A stretch of 64,000 nucleotides of DNA, taken from positions 1,550,145 through 1,614,144 of the forward strand of contig NZ_KB849780.1 of the NCBI RefSeq assembly GCF_000368965.1. Direction: 5' to 3'. The stretch's first letter is position 1; each line of letters starts with the position of its first letter. The notes beneath the pieces were generated by a model. That model ran no database searches. It saw only the letters and a list, made by a program, of their open reading frames with translations, and was not told the DNA's origin. Both the position numbers and the translations under genes were made by a program. Shown here piece after piece: positions 35,039-46,294 of the stretch. The DNA comes from Acinetobacter calcoaceticus DSM 30006 = CIP 81.8. Its GTDB lineage: Bacteria; Pseudomonadota; Gammaproteobacteria; Pseudomonadales; Moraxellaceae.

Positions 35039-36133
35039 TTATTCGTATTCATTTTTAGGCTGTACACCTAACATTTCCTGAACCATTTGTAATGGATGCT
35101 CATCTTTAATGACTTGGGCTAACCATTCATGTAACGGCATTTGACTCCATTTAATGGTTTTTTGAAGCATATAACTCACAGGGCTATGAGGCTCGTTTGC
35201 TTGAAAGTAATCCGCGATTTCTTGCAACACTTTCATTGCTTGCTCACGATTCGCCAAGTGTGTTTGTGCTTGAGGCTGAAAAGCAGGCTGATCTGAAACA
35301 ACTTGTACAGGCACTTGATTTTCCATAGATGAGCTTGTAATAACAGCAGCCTGTTCTTGGATTGGCGCAAGCCCAGTACCAAAAGCTTCTGCTTTATAAA
35401 TCTTGCGTAATGTGCTGTGAATGGTTTCAAATGCTGAATCAATTGCACCAAAACTCGGCGAATCTAGACCCATTAAATGGTCAAGAGTTTGCTTTAAAAC
35501 ATCCCATTCAGTTAACACTGAACTAAAATCTTGATAATTAGAATATTGAAAAGTTTTAGACGTATTAAAAATAGCTTGATCGAATTGTTCTAACTCCGAT
35601 GGTCCCGACTGACTATCGTAATCTTCAGTTTGTTTACGGCGAACATTTTCGTGATATAGAAAATTATCGTAATCAAGCAAATTATAATAAGGAGCTGTAT
35701 TGGTTAAAGAAACTTTCTTTAACAACATCGGAAGTTGATTAATTAAACCCTGTAATAACCCAATGCGCTGATCTAAGTCATCATCTTCAATGACAGGGTG
35801 AATTTCCTGCCAATATTGATTCAACATGGTATGACTTAAGGTTAAACCTTTAGCCATACCATCAAAACCATAAAGATGACTCCAAGCTTCCAAGAGCCAA
35901 GTTAATAGACGAATATCTTTTGTATTCTCTTTTAGCAAAACACTCGTTTTATTTGATACAAAGTCCCAGTCGGCCTGTTTGCGTTCAGCAACCCAATCAC
36001 CTTGATCTAGCAATAAATCATCTTGTGTTTTCGCTTTTTTTATTTCATGAAATTCATTAGAAAATGAAAAGTCATCACCACAAGGTAAGCTATCGCTAAT
36101 GGGTTCAAGGAGTTCAGAAATATCAATATTCAT
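35039..36133 (-). CDS. tssA: T6SS assembly protein TssA
   Basis: 364 residues. The N-terminal ImpA_N domain starts MNIDISELLEPISDSLPCGDDFSFS and contains DWVAERKQADWDFV. The C-terminal part ends with PHSPVSYMLQKTIKWSQMPLHEWL, typical of TssA. It primes and guides sheath/tube polymerisation. The gene lies between tssH and tssK. Confidence 0.92.
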   Translation of the reverse strand: MNIDISELLEPISDSLPCGDDFSFSNEFHEIKKAKTQDDLLLDQGDWVAERKQADWDFVSNKTSVLLKENTKDIRLLTWLLEAWSHLYGFDGMAKGLTLSHTMLNQYWQEIHPVIEDDDLDQRIGLLQGLINQLPMLLKKVSLTNTAPYYNLLDYDNFLYHENVRRKQTEDYDSQSGPSELEQFDQAIFNTSKTFQYSNYQDFSSVLTEWDVLKQTLDHLMGLDSPSFGAIDSAFETIHSTLRKIYKAEAFGTGLAPIQEQAAVITSSSMENQVPVQVVSDQPAFQPQAQTHLANREQAMKVLQEIADYFQANEPHSPVSYMLQKTIKWSQMPLHEWLAQVIKDEHPLQMVQEMLGVQPKNEYE

Positions 36134-36155
36134 CTAATTTTAGCTCTATTCAATT

Positions 36156-38834
36156 TTAAACTTCTGACTTCAACTTTTTACTGGTCCTTTTTTTAGCAGC
36201 TTTTGCAACAGGATCTAGTAAATATTGAATTTCGTCATCCTTAGCATCAATCATGATAATTTTTGGCAATTTTTGCTCTGCTAAAGCCACCAAAATTTCT
36301 GTAGCTAATGCAGGTAACACCGTAGAATTTAAAATATTATCAACATTACGAGCACCACTATCGACTTCTGTGCAGCGGCTTAAGAGCAGCTCTACCAAAT
36401 CATCAGAATATTGGACTTGTGTACCGTATTGTTTCTCAATTCTTGCTGTGATCTTGCCTAGCTTGTGTTTAATAATTCGTACGAGTAAATCATCATGCAA
36501 TGGGAAATACGGCACCACTCTCATTCGGCCCAAAAATGCAGGCTTGAATTGCTTGTATAAACTTGGTTTTAAATGGTCAATCAACTCTTCAGCTGTAGGC
36601 CATTCCTCTACAGGCGTATTTAAGCAAGCTTGCATAATCGCGCTTGAGCCAGCATTTGAAGTCAACAAAATAGTAGCGTTTTTAAAGTCAATTACTCGTC
36701 CTTCGCCATCTTCTAAAGTACCTTTATCAAATACTTGATAGAACAGTTCCTGAACATCACTATGTGCTTTTTCAATTTCATCAAGCAACACAACACTATA
36801 AGGATTACGGCGAACAGCTTCTGTTAAAACACCGCCTTGACCATATCCTACATATCCAGGAGGTGCACCTTTAAGTGAAGAAACGGTATGGGCTTCCTGA
36901 TATTCAGACATATTAATCGTGATTAAATGCTGCTCACCACCATATAATTCATTTGCCAAAGTTAATGCAGTTTCAGTTTTACCTACACCACTTGGCCCAA
37001 CTAAAAGAAATACACCTTGTGGCTTATTAGGATCTTCAAGTTTTGCTTTTGAAGTTTTAATCCCTTGAACTAATTGTGTGAGTGCATAATCTTGACCCAT
37101 TACACGTTCGCCCAATTTATCTTCAAGCGTTAATATTTGTTTAATTTCATCATTAACCATTTTTCCAACAGGAATACCGGTCCAATCAGAAATAATTTCA
37201 TTAATGATTTGAGAATTTACTCTTTCAAATACCAATGGTTGCTGACCTTGAATATCAGCAAGCCCCTTACGCAATAGATTGATCTGGTCATAAGCATCAG
37301 ATTCATTCGTATGATTCTGTGCTTCTAATTCCTGAATTTTATGAACAAGTTCTAATTCTTTTTGCCACTGCTCTTCGGTTTCATGAATCTCTTTTTGCAA
37401 AGATTCTAAATTAGCTTTTAAAGTTTCCAATCTTTCATGATGAATTGGAATCTGACGATGCTCATTTTCTAAAATTTGCTGTTCAAGCTTTAAGTTATGC
37501 TCTTGAGCCTTTAACTGATCAAGCTTTACAGGTTGGGCATTTTGGGTCAACGCAACTCGTGCTGCTGCCGTATCAAGCACACTCACTGCTTTATCCGGAA
37601 GTTGACGACCACTAATATATCGATGTGAAGAGTGAACCGCAGTCACGATCGCTTCATCATCAATTTGTAATTTAAAATGCTGCTGCATCACAGGAATCAT
37701 TGCCCGCAACATATCGACCGCAACTTCTTCGGTTGGTTCTTCTACTTTTACCACCTGAAAACGTCGGCTCAATGCAGCATCTTTTTCAAAGTATTGTTTA
37801 TATTCTGCCCAAGTTGTCGCAGCAATCGTGCGCAACTCACCACGTGCAAGTGCCGGTTTTAAAAGATTTGCAGCATCATTTTGCCCAGCCTGTCCACCAG
37901 CGCCAATTAAGGTATGCGCTTCATCAATAAACAAAATAATAGGATAAGCAGAAGCTTGAACTTCTTGAATAACCTGTTTTAAACGATTTTCAAACTCACC
38001 TTTAACACTTGCGCCAGCCTGCAACAGCCCCATATCCAGCACATGTAAATGGACATTTTTTAGGGCGGTAGGCACTAAACCTTGAGCAATTTTTAAGGCT
38101 AAACCTTCGACCACCGCTGTTTTGCCAACCCCTGGCTCTCCAGTTAAGATCGGGTTATTTTGGCGTCTACGCATTAAAATATCGAGCATTAAGCGAATTT
38201 CATATTCACGCCCAATAACTGGATCTATACCGCCTTGTTTCGCTTTTTCAGTGAGATTAATCGTATATTGATCAAGTGCTGGTGTTTTAGCAGTTTTGGT
38301 ATTCGCTACAGTCGTTTCTGTTGCTTCAGCTTCACCAGAAGGTGTTTTTGTTTCATCTTGTTGTTCAACACTCTTTTCACAAATTTCAAGAAACTTATGT
38401 TTCATTGAATCAATTGGTAAGAGATCAAATAAACTCGAAGCACGAGTCGCAATTTGATATAAATCAGATGCAGTTAATAACGCAACTAATAAATGACCAC
38501 TACGAATAACTGGATGTTGCTCAGCCGAAGCCAATAACCAAGCTTGTTCGAACAAACGAACGATTGATTTAGCAAAAATAGGAGTTCGATTATTACCTTT
38601 CGGTAATTGAGATATTGTTTCTTTTAAATCATCAGCTAAAGCTTCAGGTGAAATTTTATATTTCTTTAATAAAATTTTTAAATCATTCTCTAGAGATTGA
38701 TTAAGTAACTCTAAAAATAAATGTTCAATTTCAATTTCGTAATTTTGTTGAATAACACAAGCATTAGCCGATTTTTCTAAAGCAGTACGCGCAACTGTAG
38801 AAAGTTTTGTAATTAAAATTTTTAAATTACTCAT
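36156..38834 (-). CDS. tssH: T6SS AAA+ ATPase TssH (ClpV)
   Basis: About 892 residues of the ClpB/ClpV type. N-terminal Clp repeat domain, first AAA module with Walker A GEPGVGKTAVVEG and Walker B ILFIDEAHTLIGAGG, a coiled-coil middle (rich in E/Q/K, 440-520), second AAA module with GPSGVGKTETALTLA and VVLLDEIEKAHSDV, then a C-terminal ClpB domain. ClpV disassembles contracted TssB/TssC sheaths for reuse. Of the possible starts (38846, 38837, 38834) the MSNLKILITKLS start at 38834 is preferred by family similarity. Confidence 0.95.
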   Translation of the reverse strand: MSNLKILITKLSTVARTALEKSANACVIQQNYEIEIEHLFLELLNQSLENDLKILLKKYKISPEALADDLKETISQLPKGNNRTPIFAKSIVRLFEQAWLLASAEQHPVIRSGHLLVALLTASDLYQIATRASSLFDLLPIDSMKHKFLEICEKSVEQQDETKTPSGEAEATETTVANTKTAKTPALDQYTINLTEKAKQGGIDPVIGREYEIRLMLDILMRRRQNNPILTGEPGVGKTAVVEGLALKIAQGLVPTALKNVHLHVLDMGLLQAGASVKGEFENRLKQVIQEVQASAYPIILFIDEAHTLIGAGGQAGQNDAANLLKPALARGELRTIAATTWAEYKQYFEKDAALSRRFQVVKVEEPTEEVAVDMLRAMIPVMQQHFKLQIDDEAIVTAVHSSHRYISGRQLPDKAVSVLDTAAARVALTQNAQPVKLDQLKAQEHNLKLEQQILENEHRQIPIHHERLETLKANLESLQKEIHETEEQWQKELELVHKIQELEAQNHTNESDAYDQINLLRKGLADIQGQQPLVFERVNSQIINEIISDWTGIPVGKMVNDEIKQILTLEDKLGERVMGQDYALTQLVQGIKTSKAKLEDPNKPQGVFLLVGPSGVGKTETALTLANELYGGEQHLITINMSEYQEAHTVSSLKGAPPGYVGYGQGGVLTEAVRRNPYSVVLLDEIEKAHSDVQELFYQVFDKGTLEDGEGRVIDFKNATILLTSNAGSSAIMQACLNTPVEEWPTAEELIDHLKPSLYKQFKPAFLGRMRVVPYFPLHDDLLVRIIKHKLGKITARIEKQYGTQVQYSDDLVELLLSRCTEVDSGARNVDNILNSTVLPALATEILVALAEQKLPKIIMIDAKDDEIQYLLDPVAKAAKKRTSKKLKSEV

Positions 38835-38985
38835 CATTACTCTCAATATTTTTAAATAATATAATGCTTAAAATCATAATGTCTGTATATTAACAAAATT
38901 CAGCTTTATCAGACAAACTACTCATCATTTCAAGCGTTAATATGTTCTAGTAGATATTTATATCTATATAAAAATATCTCTACCC

Positions 38986-39249
38986 TTATCCTTGATTAAC
39001 TAAACTCTGTTTTGGTAATAATTTGCAACCGCATGATAATGAATCATTTACGCGCGCTCCAGATTTTCCCATAACAAGCATATTCGGATCACCCGATACA
39101 ATCGTAGAAACCGTTTTGTGTAACGGACAAGTTGCCTTGTCTCCAACACACGCAATTGCAATTCCATCAATTAAAAACGTACTATTACCAGAAATAACTT
39201 GCCCTCCACCTGTGGTTGGGCATCCAATCGTAATGTAAGGGCTAGCCAT
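38986..39249 (-). CDS. PAAR-domain spike-tip protein
   Basis: 87 residues from ATG 39249 (MASPYITIGCPTTGGGQVISGN). PAAR repeats are visible: IDGIAIACVGDKATCPLH..VSTIVSGDPNMLVMGKSGARVNDSLSCGC, with His/Cys metal ligands. It sharpens the VgrG spike and needs a single zinc. Family length is normal and no effector domain is fused. AAGGAGAAGA precedes the start. It lies within the core operon between tagN and tssH. Confidence 0.93.
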   Translation of the reverse strand: MASPYITIGCPTTGGGQVISGNSTFLIDGIAIACVGDKATCPLHKTVSTIVSGDPNMLVMGKSGARVNDSLSCGCKLLPKQSLVNQG

Positions 39250-39265
39250 GTTCTTCTCCTTATAT

Positions 39266-40033
39266 TTATAGAACTGTAAACTCAATTCGACGGTTTTTCT
39301 TTCTTCCTTCCGGAGAAGTATTATCTGCGACTGGTTTAGAGGAACCTAAACCTTCCGCAGATAAATGGTCTGCCGGAATACTCTTACTAATCAAATAGTT
39401 TTTTACTGCCAATGCTCGATCTTGGCTAAGTTTTAAGTTTTTAGTCGCATCGCCGGAACTATCTGTATGTCCTACGATTTTGACTTTTTTACCACCTACT
39501 TTATTTAAGGCAACAGCCATCTCATCTAGAATTTTTTGACCGGCATCAGTTAACACTGCACTGCCAGATTCAAACTCAATAATTCGATTTTTAAGTGCAT
39601 CATCAATAATTTTCTGTTCAGCCTGATTGACTGATAACTGTGAATACAGTTGATATGGTGGCTGAACTAACCCTTGAAAAGACTGAATGGTCGGCTGAAT
39701 ATCTGCTGGATTCAGCATTTTTCCACTCAACTCAAATCGAGTACCGTTTACGCTTAACTTACCTTGCGAGACTTTTTTAAGATCAGGCGTAATGACTCGT
39801 GTAACAGAATCACTCCATCCATTTGGAGCAGCTACCGGTCTAACTTGTATTTTATCTACAACCTGATCTGCACCATAAACAGACTGCATTTTTAATAAGA
39901 TAGCCTGTTTACTCGCTTCGTTAGGAACTACACCTTCTACAACAATAGGCTGAGCCAAAGCATAATTAGCTACGGCATAGATAAGACAGCCTTTTATGAA
40001 CTGTGAAAGTTTAGTTTGATATTGTTGATTCAT
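39266..40033 (-). CDS. tagN: TagN, OmpA-like T6SS protein
   Basis: 255 residues with a signal peptide (IKGCLIYAVANYALAQ), a BON-like stretch (VEGVVPNEASKQAILLKMQSVYG) and a C-terminal OmpA peptidoglycan-binding domain (VKIVGHTDSSGDATKNLKLSQDRALAVKNYL and GRKKNRRIEFTV). It probably anchors the T6SS envelope complex to the wall. TssL here lacks an anchoring domain and TssJ is absent, so this anchor may matter more than usual. Confidence 0.87.
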   Translation of the reverse strand: MNQQYQTKLSQFIKGCLIYAVANYALAQPIVVEGVVPNEASKQAILLKMQSVYGADQVVDKIQVRPVAAPNGWSDSVTRVITPDLKKVSQGKLSVNGTRFELSGKMLNPADIQPTIQSFQGLVQPPYQLYSQLSVNQAEQKIIDDALKNRIIEFESGSAVLTDAGQKILDEMAVALNKVGGKKVKIVGHTDSSGDATKNLKLSQDRALAVKNYLISKSIPADHLSAEGLGSSKPVADNTSPEGRKKNRRIEFTVL

Positions 40034-40035
40034 TA

Positions 40036-40995
40036 TTATTCACCCAAAAAAGTCTGTCTAAATAGTTTTAAGCCTTGATTTAAACTTAATTGGCGTTGGC
40101 ACAATGATTGTTCTAGCGTAGCTAAACCAGCATTCTGCTCCAAATAAGTATCAATCCACTGAGCTTCTATTAAAGAAACCCAATGTTTACTATCCATATT
40201 CTGAGTAAAAATATCGCTAAGGGCTAAAATATCAGCACCTTGAAAACCGAAGAATAATACGGGTTGCTCTCGATGTAACAAGCCGATGAGTACCTCAGTA
40301 TTATGCTCCTTTAAAAAACGGCAAATAATACTGACCCAAAAAGCTGCTATTTCATAACTGTAAGCAGGATTATTAATAGGCAAAATTAAAACTTTATTTA
40401 AGCGGCTGGTTCCATTTTGTAAAATTGGCTGTAGCAATAATCCCAGCCCAATCATACTTTGCGCTAATTCATAAATACTTAACTTCATTAACTGAGCAAA
40501 TGAGTGCATCGTATGATTTTCATAAAAGCCTACACATTCTCGTTCAGTTAAAACCTGAATTTGATTTTGTAAGTGACCTAATTTTCCAAGTAACAAATCA
40601 GAATCTTTAATGCCTTTTAAAGCACGATTGTTTTGAAATAAATCAACAAGCACATGTTTATAGCTATATGGTGCATATAACAAATTATCATACGGCAAAT
40701 CAATTTCTAATAAATGGCTCAGCACCATTGGAAAAGATCGACCTGAACTATCTTCACTTGCGAGTAAGTTCGCAACCAAAAACATATTTTCTTTCGGATT
40801 TGCAATAAAGAAATCCAGTGAAGGCAAGGTGCTATAAGCTTCTTTAAAGCTGCCCGATTGCATCGCATATTCCAATGCTTCAGTAATCCACTGATCAAGC
40901 AACTGTATTAAGGCGTTCTGACCTTTTGTTTTTAAAAAGTCACCTCGTGCAGGACTTTTGCCGTAATACAAAGGAGTGGTTTTTAATGTTTGCAT
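40036..40995 (-). CDS. tagF: TagF, T6SS post-translational regulator
   Basis: 319 residues starting [22 protein letters not shown], the hallmark TagF N-terminus (YGKxPxRGDF). A longer frame to 41190 overlaps tssM and is rejected; AAAGGAGGAGC lies just before ATG 40995. TagF family proteins repress T6SS firing in some species. The C-terminal half is poorly conserved. It ends 2 bp before the tagN start, so translation is coupled. Confidence 0.88.
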   Translation of the reverse strand: MQTLKTTPLYYGKSPARGDFLKTKGQNALIQLLDQWITEALEYAMQSGSFKEAYSTLPSLDFFIANPKENMFLVANLLASEDSSGRSFPMVLSHLLEIDLPYDNLLYAPYSYKHVLVDLFQNNRALKGIKDSDLLLGKLGHLQNQIQVLTERECVGFYENHTMHSFAQLMKLSIYELAQSMIGLGLLLQPILQNGTSRLNKVLILPINNPAYSYEIAAFWVSIICRFLKEHNTEVLIGLLHREQPVLFFGFQGADILALSDIFTQNMDSKHWVSLIEAQWIDTYLEQNAGLATLEQSLCQRQLSLNQGLKLFRQTFLGE

Positions 40996-41032
40996 TATTG
41001 CTCCTCCTTTCGCATAGAGGTTATTTTCCATA

Positions 41033-44000
41033 TCATGGTTTAACTCCCGCAGAAGGCTGAGCGAGTGCTGCAACAGGATTTTCAGTTCTTGCTGGAGCGG
41101 TAGCTTGAGCTGGCGCTTGCTGAGCAGACACCACTCGAGCGGCTTTATCGGCAGTGACTTTATCAACCAGTTGCATACCAGCATAACCACGGCTTGAACC
41201 GATACTGCCTGAATTACTGCTGATTAGACGGAAATTCATTTTTACAACTAATGATGGGTCGGTCTTACTACGCCAAAGCATTTCAAATCCGCCATTTTGT
41301 TCTTTACGCTGAGCACTATCAATTAAACGGTTAATACCATATTCACCTGGCTCATCAAAAATCGTGTGCGTTTGACCTTGTAAATCTACTGCGGTAATAC
41401 GAGCACCCGGAATACTGCCTTGGTTTGGCCAAATGAAGTTAACCCACTGTTGAACACCATTTTCATAAGTCATACGCTGACCATCAATATCCACGGTATA
41501 TGAAAGTAACTGTGGGTTTGGAATTGGGTAGAACTGGAAGTTCGATTGGTTGGTTGCTGGTGCTGCTGGAGCTTGAGCATTCAACTCACCTGTTGCCATA
41601 CCATTCGCTGGAGTAACGTATCTTTGGAAATTCATGACGAATTGAGGATTTAAACTAATTCCTAAATCTTTCCATGTTTTAGACGTTAATGTATAACCAC
41701 GACGGATCACAAATGGATCAAGGCTTTCTTTTACAAAGCGTGAAATACTACCATTTTCACCTAAAATTTGACCAATTTCACTGCTTGTCGCTTGCAAAGA
41801 AGCTGATGAGTTAAATGGATATTTCTTAGCAAGATTTGCTGTAAATGGCTGATAAGCTTGCATTACCCACAATTTATTAATTTCATCTTGCGTAGGTGTA
41901 ATTAAACTCTCGAAAGCCTGTGTAAGTGGACTAACTACCAATTTTTGTAATAATCGCTGATCGATTTCATTGAAACCAACCGCCATTTTTTCATCTACAA
42001 TTTTTTGCGTCTGGTTAAATACAGAAGTTTGCTCATTTAAGGTTTGCTTGACTAATGTCATTGCATTAGGCCCAACTTCCCCTGCATTCTTAAGCTCATT
42101 AAACTTGCTACGAACTAGAGCTAAATTTGTCATATATTCATCAAGCAATGATTTACCTTGTTGATCATCGCGTTTGCGAACCAACTGATAGAACATTTGA
42201 TATTCTTGAGAAATAGCACCCTGAGCATTAGTCGCCACTTGATTGGCAACCTTATCATCATGATTTAAAACTTTACGTTTAAACCACGCAACAAATCCTT
42301 TTTGTGGAGCTGCGAGCTCTGCTTGTACAACTGGATTATCCCAGTTTGTTTCGATCGCCACTCTTTCAATTAAGGTTCTAATTGGAGAGTTCTGCGGTTC
42401 ACCTAAAACATCAATATTTTTTACTTGCTGAGCAAATTGGCCCGCTTTAGCATAATGAATACCACTTAAGAATTTTCTCCATTCTGCAATATATTCTTGC
42501 TTATAGAGTGCTGTCAGTTGCTTTCTAATTTGTTCAGGGCTGCCTGAGAAAGTTAAATCATCAGATTGACGGCTATTTAACACCCAGTCTTTACTATCTG
42601 TTGGCTTATCTGCCGCTTCCTCAATCGCCTTTTCTACATAGTCATTCCATGCTTTTTGGGTAAATACACCAGGCAATGCATAACTACCCAATACAACATT
42701 TTTATTTGCCTCACCCACAATTTGACTTACAGTAAGTGCAGGAAAACGTACCGCAGCACGCATTTTTATTTCATTATAAACACGATCACGCGCAGGCATT
42801 CCTCTGACAACAGAGAGCAATACTTGACGTGTTTGATCAACAATTTGCGAATCCGCATCTAAAATTGGGAACTCTTTATCATTTGCCAAAGTCATTGCAT
42901 ATGACAAGATCTGTTCAGCTTCCTGAATCATATCTGCACGTGGCATTTGGCCTTTATTGGCATCAAGCCAAGAACGCCAGAAACGCGTAACCTGATCGCT
43001 TAAATGACTTGCATCCATGTATTGTGGATTACTCATCATTAAATATGCTTTTAAAGCATTGTAAGCATCTTGAGGATTTGTATCTGAAGGTTCCAAATAT
43101 TGTTGAGACTGAGCAGTTTGTTTAATCTCAACATTCGTATGATTAGCTTTTAATGTTGCTTCATTATTTTTTACACGTTGCAAATATTGAGCAATATTTT
43201 GCTGTGTCGGTGTTAAAACAATTTGCTTAACGCCTTTTAAATATTCCGCTTTTAGTTTTTCACGAAGCTCATTGCCCTGATATAAACCAAAACTAAACTT
43301 AAGTGGTCTATTTTCATCAAACTCATCTAACTGCTGTAGACGTCTTTGAAGAATAAGTAAAGCTTCTAATTGAGTTGATAATTGCTGGCCTGAAGATTTT
43401 TCTAATTGAACAACCTTATTTAAATCTGCTTGAACTTCAGCAATCAATTGCTGATTATTGCGATATGACCAAACCCAAACACCAAGAATAATTGAAACAC
43501 CGGCTAAAGCACCAATAAATGCAATGTAACGTTGACGTTTTCTGCCAGCATTTACATGCTGTTTAACAAGATCTTTATCTTTTAAAATAACATCTGAAAA
43601 TAGACCATTTAAGAAATAACCGTGGTTAGGGGTAATTTTTGAATGATCTTTTAAATCACTTTGAGCAATTTGAGTAAGCTGGAATTCTTGGGCAATTTGC
43701 TCGGTCATTGGACTTTCAATGACACCTTCTTGCAAAGCACTAGTGAAGTAGAACCCACGGAAAACTGGTTGAAATTGATATGGATTATCTTCAAAAAGTG
43801 TCGCAATAAAGCTCTTTAAAGCTGGTTTTAATGTTTTAAATTCTAATGGGAAAGTCATTACACTTGGAGAGATATTCTGCGAATGGCGGCGACTTAAATG
43901 AGTCGAACTTACCCCTTTTAAACCATCGTAAAGAATATTGTAATGTTTTTCGAATAGATCAACGGCATTGTGGGAGGAACTCTGTTCATAAGGAAGAGTC

Positions 44001-44854
44001 GCACCCCAAGCTTGGTTATATTCCTGAGCTTCATAAAATTCAAAAAACTCTGTAAAACCTGCAATCAAATCCATTTTTGAAAAGACTAAATAGACAGGCA
44101 CAACCACTTCTAAACGCTCAGTTAAATCTTGAATACGAGCACGTAAATTTTTAGCAAGCTTTAACGAATTTTCAGGACTTTGACTAATCAGCTCAGCAAT
44201 ACTGACAATTAAAATCAAACCATTGACAGGAGCTTTAGAACGGTTCTTTTTTAAAATATTTAAGAAACCTAGCCACTCAGAATGATCTTCGCTATAAACA
44301 GAATAACGACCAGCCGTATCGAGTAAAATACCTTCTGTAGAGAAAAACCAGTCACAATTTCGAGTACCGCTTAACCCAGCCGATACCATTTTTTGATGCG
44401 TTTCTTCAAAAGGAAACTTTAAACCAGAATTATAGATAGCTGAACTTTTACCTGCAGCGGGGTTACCAATAACCATATACCAAGGAAGCTCATAGAGTGC
44501 AGCATTCCCTTTTTTATCACCCAACTTAGATTTACGAATCAGTTGAATTGATTCTTTCATTTGTTGATTAACAAGCTGAAGCTCTTCTTTATCTTTATTT
44601 TTTCCGTACTCAGCTTGATTATCTTTTTCAATCGCTTCAGCTAACTCTTCACCTTGAGCCGCATGTTTTCTTCGTTGAATAAGCCAATAGATACCATAAA
44701 CAATAAGACCCAAAGCATAGGCAGTCGCTAAAGCCCAGAATATATGACGGGGAATTGAAGTATATGAAGACATCAATGCCACGAACAATGACAAGGCGAT
44801 AATTGCTTTAGGATTCGTGATGTACTGCCACAAGTAGCCTAAAATTGTATGCAT
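41033..44854 (-). CDS. tssM: T6SS membrane-complex protein TssM (IcmF family)
   Basis: 1273 residues. Membrane helices lie near residues 14-60 and 440-465 ([20 protein letters not shown]). The cytoplasmic loop holds the NTPase-like domain with Walker [10 protein letters not shown] at 130-138 and DTAGRYSVY. The long periplasmic C-terminal region carries IcmF-related and DUF1215-type sections ([20 protein letters not shown]). It spans the inner membrane and periplasm and joins TssL. AsaA, encoded at the operon's 5' end, is reported to stabilise TssM in Acinetobacter. Confidence 0.95.
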   Translation of the reverse strand: MHTILGYLWQYITNPKAIIALSLFVALMSSYTSIPRHIFWALATAYALGLIVYGIYWLIQRRKHAAQGEELAEAIEKDNQAEYGKNKDKEELQLVNQQMKESIQLIRKSKLGDKKGNAALYELPWYMVIGNPAAGKSSAIYNSGLKFPFEETHQKMVSAGLSGTRNCDWFFSTEGILLDTAGRYSVYSEDHSEWLGFLNILKKNRSKAPVNGLILIVSIAELISQSPENSLKLAKNLRARIQDLTERLEVVVPVYLVFSKMDLIAGFTEFFEFYEAQEYNQAWGATLPYEQSSSHNAVDLFEKHYNILYDGLKGVSSTHLSRRHSQNISPSVMTFPLEFKTLKPALKSFIATLFEDNPYQFQPVFRGFYFTSALQEGVIESPMTEQIAQEFQLTQIAQSDLKDHSKITPNHGYFLNGLFSDVILKDKDLVKQHVNAGRKRQRYIAFIGALAGVSIILGVWVWSYRNNQQLIAEVQADLNKVVQLEKSSGQQLSTQLEALLILQRRLQQLDEFDENRPLKFSFGLYQGNELREKLKAEYLKGVKQIVLTPTQQNIAQYLQRVKNNEATLKANHTNVEIKQTAQSQQYLEPSDTNPQDAYNALKAYLMMSNPQYMDASHLSDQVTRFWRSWLDANKGQMPRADMIQEAEQILSYAMTLANDKEFPILDADSQIVDQTRQVLLSVVRGMPARDRVYNEIKMRAAVRFPALTVSQIVGEANKNVVLGSYALPGVFTQKAWNDYVEKAIEEAADKPTDSKDWVLNSRQSDDLTFSGSPEQIRKQLTALYKQEYIAEWRKFLSGIHYAKAGQFAQQVKNIDVLGEPQNSPIRTLIERVAIETNWDNPVVQAELAAPQKGFVAWFKRKVLNHDDKVANQVATNAQGAISQEYQMFYQLVRKRDDQQGKSLLDEYMTNLALVRSKFNELKNAGEVGPNAMTLVKQTLNEQTSVFNQTQKIVDEKMAVGFNEIDQRLLQKLVVSPLTQAFESLITPTQDEINKLWVMQAYQPFTANLAKKYPFNSSASLQATSSEIGQILGENGSISRFVKESLDPFVIRRGYTLTSKTWKDLGISLNPQFVMNFQRYVTPANGMATGELNAQAPAAPATNQSNFQFYPIPNPQLLSYTVDIDGQRMTYENGVQQWVNFIWPNQGSIPGARITAVDLQGQTHTIFDEPGEYGINRLIDSAQRKEQNGGFEMLWRSKTDPSLVVKMNFRLISSNSGSIGSSRGYAGMQLVDKVTADKAARVVSAQQAPAQATAPARTENPVAALAQPSAGVKP

Positions 44855-44884
44855 TCTATTCTCGTTCTAAGTCCAAAGTTTAAA

Positions 44885-46294
44885 TTAGTTATTCAACACC
44901 ATCACATCATCTTCTGAATTTTCGGTGACATGCTGCACAAATATATGTGCTGACACCGTATTTTCACCAAAGACAAAAGGAATGATATGTTCAGGGAAAT
45001 GCATACTCAGCATAAAGCCATAAATATCAGCTAAATGTTGGGTATGCCCTAATGAAGATTTCACATAAATATAGTGATGCGGTTCTACAGGTGTTTTAAG
45101 AAAGTGTTGCTGCAATTTCTTCGAAACTTTTATATCCGTCTGATCTGACAATATCAGCACATAAGGTTCCTCACCTTCATGCTGAGGTAAATCATTAAAT
45201 TCAAAATTATTAAAAAGCTTCGCTGTATCTTGCTGACCCATTACCACTTTCAGTGCTTTAGTCGGTTCTAATTCTTGAACTTTTACTATAGGATCTGCGA
45301 GTAAACAGCTTGCTGAAAATTCAGCAGGAATATAATCTTTAATCATCCAAGATTTTTCATCGACTAGATCTTGATCAATCTCCGAATCAGCGACGACTAA
45401 AAAGAACATCTCATGCTCTCTTTTATGAATACCTTTTAATAGGTGTATCAACTCTTGGTAAGCTAATTGCTCTCCAAAAAAATGATATTCAATATGGATT
45501 TTTTGAGCAGGAATACCAATCTCAGTAAAAAACTCTAAAATTAATTCATTACTTTGGTCATCATTCCAGATATGTAACAAATCCTCCGAAAGAAGGATGT
45601 GTAGATTTAAGCGATTTAAACGGTAAACTTCGACTACAGGCATTTGAGCATCATCATATTCAGACTCGGGATCAACCCATGCTGGATGCATATGATATTC
45701 ACGAGATTGTTGCGACTCATAAAATAAAGTCGAACGCTTTAAATGCTCTGCAAGAAGATATAAGTTTTCTATATTTTGTTCTAATTGCTGTTTTATTAAT
45801 GACATCATACGAACTTGTCGTGGAGATGAGTAATCACTCTCCTTATGATTGTCTTCATCCAAGTCTTTAATACGATAAGATAATAGAGGCAATCCATAAG
45901 AATTTAACAGTTGATCATCTAACTCCGGGCTTTTGAAGTTTTGTAGCTGCTCAATAATTGATTCATTCTCACCTAATGCATGTACGGCAAAAGCAGAGTA
46001 AATATTAAAATCTAACTGTTCGAGTGGTGCGTCACTTACAGTAGTTTGTTTTTGATTAGCATCATCTTTATTTTGATTTATAGATTGTTCTTTTTTATCT
46101 TTATAAGCTCTATAGGCACTATAAATTAACCAAGGCGATAAGATCACCAAGGTAATAATTGCTGGCAACAATAAGAAATAAAGGAAAAAGTCACCTTTAT
46201 CAGGGTTATATTGAACGTCACGCCAGTAGAAAATAATAATTCCACTAACCACTGAAAAAATAGCAATAAATGAGAGTAATATTTTTTTAATCAT
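44885..46294 (-). CDS. asaB: Acinetobacter-specific T6SS membrane protein (AsaB-like)
   Basis: 469 residues with two N-terminal membrane helices (ILLSFIAIFSVVSGIIIFY and FFLYFLLLPAIITLVILSPWLIYSAY), a charged linker and a large soluble domain without a recognised fold. It lies between tssG (4-bp overlap) and tssM, the position of asaB in Acinetobacter T6SS clusters as I recall it. An inner-membrane role with TssM is inferred from position. The gene name is moderately sure; the function is not known. Confidence 0.72.
   Translation of the reverse strand: MIKKILLSFIAIFSVVSGIIIFYWRDVQYNPDKGDFFLYFLLLPAIITLVILSPWLIYSAYRAYKDKKEQSINQNKDDANQKQTTVSDAPLEQLDFNIYSAFAVHALGENESIIEQLQNFKSPELDDQLLNSYGLPLLSYRIKDLDEDNHKESDYSSPRQVRMMSLIKQQLEQNIENLYLLAEHLKRSTLFYESQQSREYHMHPAWVDPESEYDDAQMPVVEVYRLNRLNLHILLSEDLLHIWNDDQSNELILEFFTEIGIPAQKIHIEYHFFGEQLAYQELIHLLKGIHKREHEMFFLVVADSEIDQDLVDEKSWMIKDYIPAEFSASCLLADPIVKVQELEPTKALKVVMGQQDTAKLFNNFEFNDLPQHEGEEPYVLILSDQTDIKVSKKLQQHFLKTPVEPHHYIYVKSSLGHTQHLADIYGFMLSMHFPEHIIPFVFGENTVSAHIFVQHVTENSEDDVMVLNN

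Noticed and set aside
40996..41190. N-terminal extension of TagF
   Set aside because: It overlaps the end of tssM; ATG 40995 has a strong GGAGGA site and begins the conserved TagF signature.
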